The notes under the pieces are model-generated. The model saw only the letters and a program-made list of their open reading frames with translations. It was not told the origin of the DNA and did not search any database. Both the position numbers and the translations under genes were made by a program. Shown here one piece after another: positions 9,357-18,772 of a DNA stretch of 64,000 nt. The stretch covers positions 17,381-81,380 of the forward strand of contig CAIVAU010000115.1 of assembly GCA_903903925.1 (NCBI GenBank), in the 5' to 3' direction. The number at the start of each line of letters is the position of its first letter. Position 1 is the first letter of the stretch. The DNA comes from an uncultured cyanobacterium (GTDB lineage: Bacteria > Cyanobacteriota > Cyanobacteriia > Cyanobacteriales > Nostocaceae).

Positions 9357-9650
9357 CTATCTTTGCTGCTGCAAGCCACATAACAGGAAGCGTTTACTTC
9401 TCAATAGAAGACAATTAGTATTGAAGTTATCAGTCTCCAGAGAACTTCTTTCCTGAGTCTCTTGAGTGGTAGAAACTAACATCTGGAATAAAAGCGGTAT
9501 CCAAACAGCAATACATGCTAAACTCAAGGTTCCTATGAGTATACGGGAGTGGGAATTTTTTTTATTTGACTTATTCGGCTTTGGTGATGCTGATTGACTA
9601 CAAACTGTCTGTGGAGACCAGAAATGGTCATCAAAATCGTAATAACTCAC
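9357..9650 (-). CDS. Small single-pass membrane protein, unknown
   Basis: The 97 residues begin at a GTG preceded by an AAGAGAG purine stretch 7 bases upstream. The N-terminal 35 residues are polar and lysine/serine rich, followed by one clear membrane segment (ILIGTLSLACIAVWIPLLFQ, about 37-56) and a polar tail with two cysteines. No family was recognised. It lies between gene debris and a MITE remnant, so it may be a real small gene or a leftover; the membrane segment and start signal favour a real gene weakly. Confidence 0.4.
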   Translation of the reverse strand: MSYYDFDDHFWSPQTVCSQSASPKPNKSNKKNSHSRILIGTLSLACIAVWIPLLFQMLVSTTQETQERSSLETDNFNTNCLLLRSKRFLLCGLQQQR

Positions 9651-10262
9651 TTATTAACTCTCTTAGACTAAGAAATACCAAACGGTACTTTTCTCTTAAT
9701 CAGAGGAGTTGCCAAATTGCCAACTATATCAATCCAGTCTGAGTTAAATCCAACAAGTAGTGTGACCATCTTGCTCACGTGTAAGATAAGCGAGCAAGAT
9801 GCTCGCACTACAAATTTACAAAAATGGGATGCACCCTTGTCGCCTATACCCGATAAAATGACAAAAGCCATCGTTAAGTAATATCCACTAATGTTCGCAG
9901 TTTTTGACAAAAATGGGGTCAGATATCTCATTGATCATACGTAACAGACAAGCCAGCGAGAAGTTTTGCTGTTACGTATATTCTGGGAGAAAGGAGTCAT
10001 TAAGAGATTTACAATCATGCAGACGCGTAGTCAATTTTAAAATTGAGCTAAACAAAAACCCTCTAGATTTGCGTGTTTCAGCCTTTATAAATTTATTATT
10101 CCCAGAGTTTTTACTGTTTTAACGAGGTTCGTTTAATCCTGTCGATAAATCAGATTTATAAGAGCTGACATTTTGAAATATCCCGAAGATAATTGATCTC
10201 AATGACCACGAAGTCAGTATGACCTGACTGATCATTTATCCATAGAAAACGAGGATTTAACT
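9651..10262. other. Gene-poor spacer of 612 bp
   Basis: Apart from the MITE remnant (9756-9836) I see only short, unconvincing open frames. A six-base inverted repeat (AGTCAG, six-base loop, CTGACT; 10212-10229) lies about 35 bases upstream of the lysozyme start and could be an operator or a chance hairpin. Confidence 0.4.
9756..9836 (+). mobile_element. MITE remnant (copy D), left end missing
   Basis: It starts within the interior hairpin (AGTAGTGTGACCATCTTGCT), keeps the opposite arm (GAGCAAGATGCTCGCACTAC) and ends in TGGGATGCACCC, the family's right terminus. About 30 bp of the left end are absent. Confidence 0.65.
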
Positions 10263-11105
10263 ATGTACGGTATTGATGTTGCTGAAAATGACGGTAGTGT
10301 GAATTGGGCAGAAGTGAAGAATTCTGGCAAGATATTTGCTTTTGTGAAAGCAACTGAAGGCAAGACTTTAAAAGATGGTCTTTTCTCTCACCATTGGCCA
10401 ACTATTAAGAAGTATGACATAGCTCGAGGTGCTTATCACTTCTTTCATCCAAGAACCTCGCAACCTATAGATCAAGCCCACGCATTTCTGAAAACTGTAG
10501 GTAATCTTACGCCTGGTGATCTACCGCCAGTGTTAGATGTGGAAACAACCGATAATCAAGATGTTGATCAAGAACAAGCCAACATAGGAAGTACTGACCG
10601 CAACAATATCATTAATGAAATCAAGCAGTGGCTGAAAGTAGTTGAAGACGCAATTCAACAACAAACAGGCAAAAAAATTCGCCCGATTATCTATACTGGC
10701 TTTAACTTTTGGCAGAATATCCTAGGTGATCCTCATGACTTTGCTGATTACCCTCTATGGATTGCTCATTATGGTGTACAAACACCTTCAATCCCTGCGT
10801 CTTGGGGATCAGGTAATTGGCTCATACATCAGTATAGAGGAGATGTTCCAAATGTGCCTGGTGTCAGTAATCAAGCTGACCTTAATCGATTTAACTCATT
10901 TCAACTAGGGTCGAAAGGCTCAATAGTTAAAGGAATTCAACAACGTTTAAAAGACTTCAAAAAACCAGAATTTGATCCTGTTAATGTGGATGGTCACTTC
11001 ACTTCACAGACGGAGAAAGCAGTCATAGCTTTTCAGAAGTCTCATAAATTGCAAGCAGACGGGATTGTGGGTTTAAAAACCTGGCTTCAATTGCTATGGG
11101 GGTGA
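10263..11105 (+). CDS. GH25 lysozyme with peptidoglycan-binding domain
   Basis: A 280-residue two-domain enzyme. Residues 1-205 match glycoside hydrolase family 25 (muramidase): YGIDVAENDGSVNW at the start, FVKATEG, RGAYHFFHP, and LPPVLDVETTD containing the catalytic Asp/Glu pair typical of the family. Residues 214-280 (LGSKGSIVKGIQQRL to DGIVGLKTWLQLLWG) form a PG_binding_1 domain. It would cleave the MurNAc-GlcNAc bond. There is no N-terminal signal peptide, so export would need lysis, a holin or another route. GAGG at 10251-10254 is a good ribosome-binding site for this start. It stands alone; no phage genes surround it. Confidence 0.9.
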   Translation: MYGIDVAENDGSVNWAEVKNSGKIFAFVKATEGKTLKDGLFSHHWPTIKKYDIARGAYHFFHPRTSQPIDQAHAFLKTVGNLTPGDLPPVLDVETTDNQDVDQEQANIGSTDRNNIINEIKQWLKVVEDAIQQQTGKKIRPIIYTGFNFWQNILGDPHDFADYPLWIAHYGVQTPSIPASWGSGNWLIHQYRGDVPNVPGVSNQADLNRFNSFQLGSKGSIVKGIQQRLKDFKKPEFDPVNVDGHFTSQTEKAVIAFQKSHKLQADGIVGLKTWLQLLWG

Positions 11106-11111
11106 ACTATT

Positions 11112-11226
11112 AGGGGAGTGTGGGAGTGTGGGAGTGTGGGGGGTGTGGGGAGTGTGGGGAGTGTGGGGAGTGTGGGGAGTGTGGGGAGTGTGGGGAGTGT
11201 GGGGAGTGTGGGGAGTGTGGGGAGTA
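11112..11226. repeat. 9-bp tandem repeat (AGTGTGGGG)n
   Basis: A dozen or so units of AGTGTGGGG with slightly shorter variants (AGTGTGGG) at the left edge, directly after the lysozyme stop. The strand bias (G/T against C/A) is extreme. Apparent reading frames through it are artefacts of the period. Confidence 0.9.
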
Positions 11227-11272
11227 ATATCTTCCTTATGTCTCACATAAATGAGTGAGAAATTTCCGTATT

Positions 11273-11314
11273 GCCCAATCCCCAATCCCCAATCTCCAAT
11301 CCCCAATCCCCAAT
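11273..11314. repeat. Heptamer repeat (CCCCAAT)x6
   Basis: Six contiguous units, GCCCAAT, CCCCAAT, CCCCAAT, CTCCAAT, CCCCAAT and CCCCAAT, about 85 bases upstream of the phosphorylase start. This is a repeat class common between genes of filamentous cyanobacteria. Confidence 0.88.
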
Positions 11315-11398
11315 ACCTCATAAACACACTATAAAGAATTGGCAACATGGAGTAAAAACAGTGAACAATAACCATAGCCAAAACTGGAATTCTACTTT

Positions 11399-13990
11399 AT
11401 GCAGCCAATTCGTACATTCAATGTCTCTCCTTCGCTACCGCTACGGCTAGAACCGTTACGGAAGCTTGCTTACAACTTACACTGGGATTGGAATGTTGAA
11501 ACTAAAGACTTATTCCGCCGCTTAGATCCTGATTTATGGGAATCTAGCCGTCACAATCCAGTTTTGATGCTCGGTACTATCAGCCAAGCACGGTTGATCG
11601 AAGTTGTGGAAGATGAAGGCTTCCTGGCGCAGATGGATCGCGCAGCCCGTCAGTTAGAAGACTATTTGCAAGAATACACTTGGTATCAGAAACAGCGCTC
11701 AGCACCGGGCACTCAGCACTCGGCTGCTGAAATCCATGATACTGAATGTTACGCCTATTTTTCGGCTGAATTTGGGCTTGTAGATTGTTTGCCGATATAT
11801 TCTGGAGGTTTAGGTGTTCTTGCTGGGGATCACCTGAAATCTGCCAGTGATTTGGGGCTACCCCTTGTCGGTGTGGGCTTATTATATCAGCAAGGCTATT
11901 TTGCTCAGTATCTGAATGCTGATGGCTGGCAGCAGGAACGTTACCCAATCAACGACTTTTACAATATGCCGTTGCATTTAGAGCGCAATTCTGATGGTTC
12001 AGAACTGCGGATTGGGGTGGCTTATCCAGAACGTACTGTGTATGCTAGGGTTTGGCGCGTACAGGTAGGAACGGTGCCGCTGTATATGCTGGACACTAAC
12101 ATTGAACCTAACAACCCCTACGACCACGATATTACCGATCAGTTGTACGGTGGCGACATAGATATGCGTATCCACCAAGAAATCATGCTCGGTATAGGTG
12201 GTGTGCAAATGTTAAAAGCGCTAGGGTATAAAGTGACCGCCTATCACATGAATGAAGGTCATGCGGCATTCTCTGCCCTAGAACGTATTCGTCTGTTGAT
12301 TCAGGAAGAGGGGCTGAGTTTTACTGAAGCTAAACAGATCGTGGCTTCCTCGAATATATTTACAACTCATACGCCAGTACCAGCTGGAATTGACTTGTTC
12401 GCTCCGGATAAAATTCTACACTACTTAGGATATTATGCCGATGTCTTTGGCTTGAGCAAAGATGAATTTTTAGCATTAGGGCGCGACCATAGTGGCGACT
12501 TATCAGCGCCTTTTAGCATGGCAGTGCTGGCGCTGAAGATGGCGACATTTTCTAACGGTGTAGCACAGCTGCATGGTGTGGTCTCGCGACAGATGTTTCG
12601 CGATTTGTGGCAGAATGTGCCAGTGGATGAGGTGCCAATTGCGGCAATTACTAACGGTGTTCATGCCCGTAGTTGTGTTGCCAAATCAACTCAGGAATTG
12701 TACGATCGCTACCTCGGCCCAAACTGGTCATCAGTACCAACTGATAACCCCCTGTGGGAGCGGATGGACGCTATCCCTGATGAGGAGTTATGGCGCAATC
12801 ACGAACGTTGTCGCCTGGACATGATTTTGTATGTCCGAGAACGTTTGGTAAAACATTTACGCGATCGCGGCGCTTCCCCCTCGGAAATTACTCAAGCACA
12901 AGAAGTCCTTGACCCATACGTTTTAACCATTGGCTTTGCTCGACGCTTTGCGACCTACAAACGTGCTACATTATGGATGCGCGATCTAGAGCGGATTAAG
13001 CGGATTTTGTTTGAAAATAAACACCGCAAGGTGCAATTTGTCATTGCCGGCAAAGCCCACCCTAAGGACATACCAGGGAAGGAACTCATCCGCGATATTA
13101 ACCACTTTATCCGCGAACAAGGCTGGGAAAAGCAGGTCGTGTTTGTTCCTAACTACGACATTCACATCGCCCGCTTGATGGTGGCTGGTTGTGATATCTG
13201 GTTAAACACACCGCGTCGCCCACGTGAAGCTTCTGGTACGAGTGGGATGAAGGCAGCAATGAATGGATTGCCAAATCTCAGTGTGCTAGATGGCTGGTGG
13301 GATGAAGCTGATTATGTCCGCACTGGTTGGGCTATCGGTCATGGGGAGATGTATGATGATCCCAACTACCAGGATGAAATTGAGGCGAATGCCTTATACG
13401 ACTTGCTAGAACAGGAAGTCGTACCTCTGTTCTATGACCGAGATGTTGATAATTTACCAAGACACTGGATTGCTAAAATGAAGGATGCGATCCGGTTGAA
13501 TTGTCCATTCTTTAATACGGCGCGGATGGTACGAGAATATGCACAGCGGGCTTATTTCCCTGCAAGCGATCGCTTCCACACTCTGAGAAGCAATCACTAC
13601 ACCCCAGCTAAAGAATTAGCTGCATGGAAAGAAAACCTGATTGCGAACTGGTACGATCTCAAGATTAAAGATGTTGATGTCACTGCTGGAACAGATATTG
13701 AAGTCAACCAAACTATTTCTGTCACAGCCAAAATCCACTTGGCGACTCTGAGAAATAACGATATACAGGTTGAACTCTACCAAGGTACAATTGATGCCAA
13801 TGGTGAGATTGTCAATGGTGTATCGGTGGTGATGAACCACCAAGGAGAAGATGAACAAGGATTGAGTATTTACACGGCTGATATCGCATACAACACCTCT
13901 GGTTTACAAGGCTTGTCTTTGCGAGTGTTGCCGAAACACAAATACCTCTCCAGTCCTTATGAGCCTAGGTGTATTATTTGGGCACAGTAA
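11399..13990 (+). CDS. glgP: Alpha-glucan phosphorylase
   Basis: This 863-residue enzyme is of the GT35 branch that begins with a DUF3417 domain (LRKLAYNLHWDWNVETKDLF, about residues 20-39). It releases glucose-1-phosphate from glycogen or maltodextrin using pyridoxal phosphate. Diagnostic stretches are CYAYFSAEFGL and YSGGLGVLAGDHLKSASDLG near 110-155, and the PLP-lysine segment EASGTSGMKAAMNGLPN near 615. A short insertion (SAPGTQHSA, about 102-110) lies between conserved blocks and is encoded by CAGCACT-like repeat DNA. A beta-sandwich-like tail follows residue 740. Monocistronic as far as can be seen. Confidence 0.93.
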   Translation: MQPIRTFNVSPSLPLRLEPLRKLAYNLHWDWNVETKDLFRRLDPDLWESSRHNPVLMLGTISQARLIEVVEDEGFLAQMDRAARQLEDYLQEYTWYQKQRSAPGTQHSAAEIHDTECYAYFSAEFGLVDCLPIYSGGLGVLAGDHLKSASDLGLPLVGVGLLYQQGYFAQYLNADGWQQERYPINDFYNMPLHLERNSDGSELRIGVAYPERTVYARVWRVQVGTVPLYMLDTNIEPNNPYDHDITDQLYGGDIDMRIHQEIMLGIGGVQMLKALGYKVTAYHMNEGHAAFSALERIRLLIQEEGLSFTEAKQIVASSNIFTTHTPVPAGIDLFAPDKILHYLGYYADVFGLSKDEFLALGRDHSGDLSAPFSMAVLALKMATFSNGVAQLHGVVSRQMFRDLWQNVPVDEVPIAAITNGVHARSCVAKSTQELYDRYLGPNWSSVPTDNPLWERMDAIPDEELWRNHERCRLDMILYVRERLVKHLRDRGASPSEITQAQEVLDPYVLTIGFARRFATYKRATLWMRDLERIKRILFENKHRKVQFVIAGKAHPKDIPGKELIRDINHFIREQGWEKQVVFVPNYDIHIARLMVAGCDIWLNTPRRPREASGTSGMKAAMNGLPNLSVLDGWWDEADYVRTGWAIGHGEMYDDPNYQDEIEANALYDLLEQEVVPLFYDRDVDNLPRHWIAKMKDAIRLNCPFFNTARMVREYAQRAYFPASDRFHTLRSNHYTPAKELAAWKENLIANWYDLKIKDVDVTAGTDIEVNQTISVTAKIHLATLRNNDIQVELYQGTIDANGEIVNGVSVVMNHQGEDEQGLSIYTADIAYNTSGLQGLSLRVLPKHKYLSSPYEPRCIIWAQ
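11696..11722. repeat. CAGCACT-type repeat inside the phosphorylase gene
   Basis: GCTCAGCACC, GGGCACTCAG and CACTCGG: imperfect heptamers of the CAGCACT class, in frame, encoding a Ser/Ala/Pro/Gly/Thr/Gln/His insertion in a poorly conserved loop. Confidence 0.6.
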
Positions 13991-13996
13991 AAGTAA

Positions 13997-14017
13997 GGAG
14001 TTAGGAGTTAGGAGTTT
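13997..14017. repeat. GGAGTTA heptamers at the 3' end of the DUF429 gene
   Basis: GGAGTTA, GGAGTTA, GGAGTTT. On the minus strand this supplies the final Ser codon and the TAA stop (14008-14010) of the DUF429 gene. Confidence 0.8.
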
Positions 14018-14769
14018 TTATTCAACTCATAATTCATAATTCTTGCAGGGATGACAATGTAACCAGTGGTAATATCGCCTAGTACTTGGTTACGTTGTTC
14101 TCCCCAATACCACCAGTATGCAGCTACATAAGCGCAGATTAAGCTATCTAGTTTATCTTCAGTTTCTTTGAGGGCTGCGCCGGTGGTGGGAATTTCGGAG
14201 GGGAAAGAACCGCAGAGGCGCAGAGAATGCAGAGAGGGTTCTAAGGTGGGTAGGATATCGGTAATGTAATTGTAGAGTTTGAGAAGTTCTAGGCGGCGAT
14301 CGCTCAGCCGTCCTTTTTTGTATTTGAGGATGCGTTGTAGGTTGAACAGATGAACTATGGCAGGATGGGGAAAGACTTCTATTTGATACCTGCCGGGTTT
14401 TTGGGGTTCAATGGTTGGTGCGTGGGTGAAGCCGCGAGATAAGAGTGCTAAGCCAAAGTTGACGGTTCGTTCGGCAAAGGGTAAGTTGAGATTGGCTGGG
14501 TAGCATCCAGCATGATATTTACCGAAGTGTTTGTGGGTGAGTTTGTCAGGTAGGCGACTCCCGGTGATATTGGGGATGAGGGTGGGCGCGTCTACGGCAA
14601 TAATCGCGGGTTCATTGAGTTGTATGCTCTGATCAACCCAAGCCAAGATATCTGCAATTGCTTCTTTGCGGTCTAGATTGAGTAGTTGCAGTTGCTGATC
14701 TACCCATCCTAAACTACATAGTCCACTTGGTTGTGATTTCCAGCCTAAATCAATTCCGAGAAATTTCAA
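14008..14769 (-). CDS. DUF429 family protein (RNase H-like fold)
   Basis: A 253-residue protein starting at a TTG: AAGGAG sits 7 bases before it, inside the last codons of the upstream kinase, and no ATG fits better. The N-terminus FLGIDLGWK and IIAVDAPTLIP, and the later ETEDKLDSLICAYVAAYWW, give the acidic pattern of the DUF429 family, predicted to share the RNase H-like fold; the biochemical role is unknown. The stop of the hybrid kinase lies 4 bases upstream, so translation is probably coupled. The last residues (about NYELNKNS) look like translated intergenic repeat, so the original C-terminus may have been replaced. Confidence 0.85.
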   Translation of the reverse strand: MKFLGIDLGWKSQPSGLCSLGWVDQQLQLLNLDRKEAIADILAWVDQSIQLNEPAIIAVDAPTLIPNITGSRLPDKLTHKHFGKYHAGCYPANLNLPFAERTVNFGLALLSRGFTHAPTIEPQKPGRYQIEVFPHPAIVHLFNLQRILKYKKGRLSDRRLELLKLYNYITDILPTLEPSLHSLRLCGSFPSEIPTTGAALKETEDKLDSLICAYVAAYWWYWGEQRNQVLGDITTGYIVIPARIMNYELNKNS

Positions 14770-14773
14770 CTCC

Positions 14774-17700
14774 CTACTCCTTCTTTACCTTGATCAGGGC
14801 AGTAATCACAGCAGCTAACTCTGCTGGATCGATTGGTTTAGTGAGGTGTGTGTGAAAACCAGCCAGAAGCACCTTTTGATGATCCGTTTCTCCAGCATAG
14901 GCAGTGAGTGCGATCGCTGGAATCTGTCCTCCTTGCAATGGAGGCATTGCTCTAATTTGGCGCAGCAGCTTGTAGCCATCGACTTCAGGCATCCCAATAT
15001 CGCTCAAGAGGATTTCTGGCTGCCACTGTGCAAACACGTCTAAAGCTTCTTGAGCCGATCCTACAGCACGCACTTGTGCCCCATCCTGTTTAAGCAGGAA
15101 GACTAGAAACTCAAGAGTGTCAACATCATCATCCACAATCAGTATCCGTATATTTTCGAGACCGCGAGTATCGTTAAATACTTGTGTGTTCTCACTCATC
15201 TCTTGCTCAACATTTGTCAGGGGTAGTCTCACGGTAAAGGTGGCTCCCTGCCCTTCTCCCAGACTGAAGGCTTGAACTGTCCCGCCATGCATTTCGGTCA
15301 ACTGACGAACGATCGCGAGTCCCAGTCCTAGTCCACCGAATTTCCTAGTCGTGGTGCTGTTCTCTTGGCGAAAGTAATCAAACACATAGGGTAGGAAGTC
15401 TGGGTGTATACCCCTTCCCGTATCGCTGACTTGGATTTGAGCGTGTGTGCGAGTTCGCTCAAGCCTAATTTCCACTCGTCCACCAGAATCTGTAAACTTG
15501 ACGGCGTTGGACAGTAGATTCCAGACAACTTGCTGCAAGCGGTTGGCATCACCTAACACTTGCACCACTTCAGAGGAAGACACGGACTGAAGTTGAATTG
15601 ACTTGGCTTGGGCTGCTAGATACACTGTTTCCATTGCAGCTTGGATCGTGGATTCCAGATTAACTGGGGAGACATCCAGGGCAAGTTTACCCCGTAGAAT
15701 CCGGGAGATATCCAGTAGATCTTCAATTAATTGAGTCTGTACCCTGGCATTACGTTCGATAGTTTCCAGCGCCAGGTCAGTTGTTTTTTCATCAAGCTTA
15801 CGACTTCGCAGTAGCTTTGACCAACCCATAATAGGGTTGAGGGGCGATCGCAATTCGTGGGAAAGCACCGCTAAAAACTCATCTTTGACCCGATTCGCTG
15901 TCTCTGCTTCTATTCGTAACGCCTGCTCACGACGGGCAGTTTCTTGCCGCATTTGAGCCATCTTCAGGTTTGCCTCAACGCGAGCCAATAATTCACGGGC
16001 AGAGAAGGGCTTGATGAGGTAATCATCGGCTCCAGTTTCAAGTCCTTCAATGCGAGACTCTTCTCCAGCACGGGCGGAAAGCAAGATGATGGGGATCTCT
16101 CTGGTTTGTCGGTCAGCCCGCAGATCTCGCAACAAACCTAGACCATCTAGTCTAGGCATCATCACATCTGTGAGAATAAGATCGGGCATCTGCTGACGAA
16201 CGGCAGCTAAAGCCGCGATCCCATCTGTGACGGTCTCTACCTGATAATGTTGACTTAACAACAAACGCTGCACATATTCACGCATGTCTGCGTTGTCATC
16301 AGCCACGAGTATTCGGGCAGTAGGTGTGTGCTGGAGCGTTTGCACAGGTACAGGGAGGGAGAGATCAGAGGCTTTAGTCTCGGCTCTCTCACCTCCTACT
16401 TCTGGCAGCCAGCGCAATGCTTCTTCAACATAGGTCACTCCTCCCACTACTGTCGATGCAAGTGTGCGTGTAGCGCCGATGCGATCGCTTGGTAGGTGGG
16501 CGTACCCTGTAGGAATCGACACAATGAAGCTTGTTCCCCCATCAACGACGCTAGTCACCTCGACGGTGCCACCATGTAGCTTGATGAGTTCTTGGACAAG
16601 GGACAAACCAATACCTGATCCCTCATTTGTTCGTCCTCTCGCATCTTGCACCCGATGGAACCGCTCAAATATCTTGGGCAGATCAAGGGCTGGAATGCCT
16701 ATACCTGTGTCTCGCACCTTTAACTCAAAGTGGTCACGAGCCCAGCGAAGCGATACTTCTATTTCTCCCTCAAAAGTAAATTTGAAAGCGTTGGAGAGCA
16801 AGTTCAGCACAATCTTTTCCCATGTCTGGCGGTCTACATACGCAGGTTCAGGGAGGGGGGGACAGTCTACCACCAGACGCATCCCTGCATGTTCGATCGC
16901 TGACCGGAACACCCCTGCCAGATTGGTTGTTAGCATGGCTAGGTCGGTCGGTTCATAAACTGCTTGAACTCGCCCTGCCTCAATCCGGGAGAAATCCAGT
17001 AGGGAATTGACTAGTTTCAGCAAGCGCATGGAGTTACGATATACGGCTTGCAACTGCGAGAGATCTTCTGGTGGTAGCAGATCTGTGCCCTTCGTTAGCA
17101 GATCCTCCAACGGACCGATCATCAGCGTTAGTGGGGTGCGAAACTCGTGACTGATGTTACTAAAGAAGGTCGTCTTGGCACGGTCTAACTCAGCTAGCGC
17201 TTCAGCTCGTTTACGTTCAGCTTCATAAGCACGGGCATTGGCTATGGCTGTGGCAACATGACCTGCAATGAGTTCAAGAAAACCGCGATACTCATTGTCC
17301 AAGGCACGTCGCGGACTAATTCCCATGACCAGTAAACCAGCAGGATGAACTTGGTTGACCTGGGCAATGGGTAACACTAATGCTGAGTTTGGGAAGTCAA
17401 CAGCAGTTAAGAGGGAAGCCCATTCAAATTGTTCTGTTAAGTTATCTACCTGCTCAGCTTGACCTGTTTGCACAACTCTTGCTAAGAAACTCGTCCACGT
17501 GTTATTATTTATAGTTATTAGGTCTAAGTTTTGGGAACTAGCCAATACTTCAGGTGTTAGTCCAACGACATCAAACAATTGCGCGTGTTGACCTGCCTCA
17601 TCAAGCATATAGAGTAAGGCAAAAGGAATATCCGCAGGATTAGTTGCTAAAGTTTGGACAGCACAACGACAGGCTGACTCAGTCGTCTTAGCATTGGCAG

Positions 17701-18319
17701 TTTTGGCAGCTAACTCCCGCAAGGTGCGTAGCCGTCTTTCGCTCAAAACCTGTTCGGTCGTTTCCTTGACTACAGTAAAAATGCCACCAATCAGACCTGT
17801 ATCGTCGAGAATGGGACTATAGGAAAACGTAAAGTAGCACTCTTCAAGATAGCCATTGCGGTCTAGAAGGAGCAACTGATCGTCAGACCAGGTAGCAATA
17901 CCTGTAGTCAATACGCCTTCTAGCATTGGACCGATAATATCCCAGACTTCCAACCAACACTCACGCCCCCGCTGACCCAAAGCTTGAGGGTGTTTAGTGG
18001 CTCCTAGCATAGGGCGATAGGCATCGTTATAAAGCATGACCAATTGTGATCCCCACCAAATCAGGATTGGGAATCGGGAGGCTAGGCATATACTAACGGA
18101 AGTACGCAAACTTTGGGACCAATGCTCGACTGGCCCTATCGGTGTAGCAGACCAATCAAGGTTACGCATGAGAAGACTTATGTCTCCACTACCATGAAAG
18201 ACACCCTTCCCTTTTTCTGAAGCGGTGCTTAAGGAATGACACAGCCTTTCACTCCCTCTGGATAAATCATCTAAGGGATTGCCAGTACACTGATCGTGAG
18301 ACTTTTTTTTGTCTTGCAT
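14774..18319 (-). CDS. Hybrid sensor histidine kinase, PAS-GAF-HK-REC-HK-REC
   Basis: An 1181-residue phosphorelay protein with two full kinase cores. Order: PAS-like domain (about 55-190), GAF (about 215-370), HisKA with SNISHEFRTPL (about 390), ATPase with ERFHR and GSGIGLSLV (to about 615), receiver ILVADDNADMREY with phosphoacceptor in ILTDVMMPRLDG (about 675-795), second HisKA LAVLSHELRSPLNPI (about 835), second ATPase GGLGLGLAIVRQL (to about 1045), and final receiver ILIVDDDVDTLEF with ILLSDIGMPEVDG (about 1065-1180). No transmembrane segment is evident, so it is probably cytoplasmic. It is divergent from the dev-type exporter and followed by the coupled DUF429 gene. The signal is unknown. 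Confidence 0.92.
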   Translation of the reverse strand: MQDKKKSHDQCTGNPLDDLSRGSERLCHSLSTASEKGKGVFHGSGDISLLMRNLDWSATPIGPVEHWSQSLRTSVSICLASRFPILIWWGSQLVMLYNDAYRPMLGATKHPQALGQRGRECWLEVWDIIGPMLEGVLTTGIATWSDDQLLLLDRNGYLEECYFTFSYSPILDDTGLIGGIFTVVKETTEQVLSERRLRTLRELAAKTANAKTTESACRCAVQTLATNPADIPFALLYMLDEAGQHAQLFDVVGLTPEVLASSQNLDLITINNNTWTSFLARVVQTGQAEQVDNLTEQFEWASLLTAVDFPNSALVLPIAQVNQVHPAGLLVMGISPRRALDNEYRGFLELIAGHVATAIANARAYEAERKRAEALAELDRAKTTFFSNISHEFRTPLTLMIGPLEDLLTKGTDLLPPEDLSQLQAVYRNSMRLLKLVNSLLDFSRIEAGRVQAVYEPTDLAMLTTNLAGVFRSAIEHAGMRLVVDCPPLPEPAYVDRQTWEKIVLNLLSNAFKFTFEGEIEVSLRWARDHFELKVRDTGIGIPALDLPKIFERFHRVQDARGRTNEGSGIGLSLVQELIKLHGGTVEVTSVVDGGTSFIVSIPTGYAHLPSDRIGATRTLASTVVGGVTYVEEALRWLPEVGGERAETKASDLSLPVPVQTLQHTPTARILVADDNADMREYVQRLLLSQHYQVETVTDGIAALAAVRQQMPDLILTDVMMPRLDGLGLLRDLRADRQTREIPIILLSARAGEESRIEGLETGADDYLIKPFSARELLARVEANLKMAQMRQETARREQALRIEAETANRVKDEFLAVLSHELRSPLNPIMGWSKLLRSRKLDEKTTDLALETIERNARVQTQLIEDLLDISRILRGKLALDVSPVNLESTIQAAMETVYLAAQAKSIQLQSVSSSEVVQVLGDANRLQQVVWNLLSNAVKFTDSGGRVEIRLERTRTHAQIQVSDTGRGIHPDFLPYVFDYFRQENSTTTRKFGGLGLGLAIVRQLTEMHGGTVQAFSLGEGQGATFTVRLPLTNVEQEMSENTQVFNDTRGLENIRILIVDDDVDTLEFLVFLLKQDGAQVRAVGSAQEALDVFAQWQPEILLSDIGMPEVDGYKLLRQIRAMPPLQGGQIPAIALTAYAGETDHQKVLLAGFHTHLTKPIDPAELAAVITALIKVKKE

Positions 18320-18468
18320 CTTGTCCTGGTCATGGTCTACTGCTTTTAAGTATGGCAGAAGAAGTACGCTGGAGCATCTTCAGGGAGATATACATTTGCA
18401 TTTATTCAGTACAGATTTGATTAATCGCGCCTGTACAAACTACTAAGCAATCCCCAATTTCTCACTCT

Positions 18469-18510
18469 GTAGGCTCTGTTACGTTAAAAAAAAACTGATA
18501 AAGATAGAAT
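18469..18510 (+). promoter_or_regulatory. NtcA-type promoter: GTA-N8-TAC plus -10 box
   Basis: GTA (18469-18471), eight bases, then TAC (18480-18482), exactly the canonical NtcA palindrome. TAGAAT (18505-18510) follows 22 bases later and fits the TAN3T -10 box at the spacing known for NtcA-activated promoters. It lies about 260 bp upstream of the dev-type operon. On the opposite strand I find no comparable -10, so it points toward the exporter. In the rest of 18320-18772 I see no other signal I can name. Confidence 0.6.
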
Positions 18511-18772
18511 TCATTTAACGAGAGTAAAATGGAGTTACAAAAAAGTGGCAGGCAGTGGATAAAGAGTCAACTCATTCGGGAAATTCAAAATTCAAAACTC
18601 CTATGCACATGAATATAGGGGCTTGAAATAGTGATTAGGAATACAGGGATAATTTATAACTGATGATGTTTTTAGTTAAGTTAAAATGTGCCACTTTTAA
18701 CTTCATAAAAGATAATCACAATTTACGACTTTACTTCTATCAGCAAAACTCAGATAAACAGGCAAACATACC

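Noticed and set aside
9668..10122. Two frames of 72-87 codons in the spacer before the lysozyme gene
   Set aside because: One runs through the MITE remnant and the other has no family resemblance, no start signal and low-complexity composition.
10212..10229. AGTCAG/CTGACT hairpin as a transcription-factor site for the lysozyme gene
   Set aside because: A 6-bp stem with a 6-base loop is expected by chance and matches no operator that I know.
11094..11381. Open frame encoding a His-Thr-Pro repeat protein on the minus strand
   Set aside because: It is produced by the 9-bp AGTGTGGGG array, whose period is a multiple of three; there is no ribosome-binding site and no non-repeat domain.
16464..16958. 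164-codon frame antisense to the hybrid histidine kinase
   Set aside because: Shadow of a GC-rich coding strand; the kinase on the other strand has clear domain motifs throughout.
18529..18612. 27-codon frame (MELQKSGRQW...) in the dev operon leader
   Set aside because: It is too short to judge, without a strong ribosome-binding site; it could be a leader peptide but nothing in the sequence requires it.
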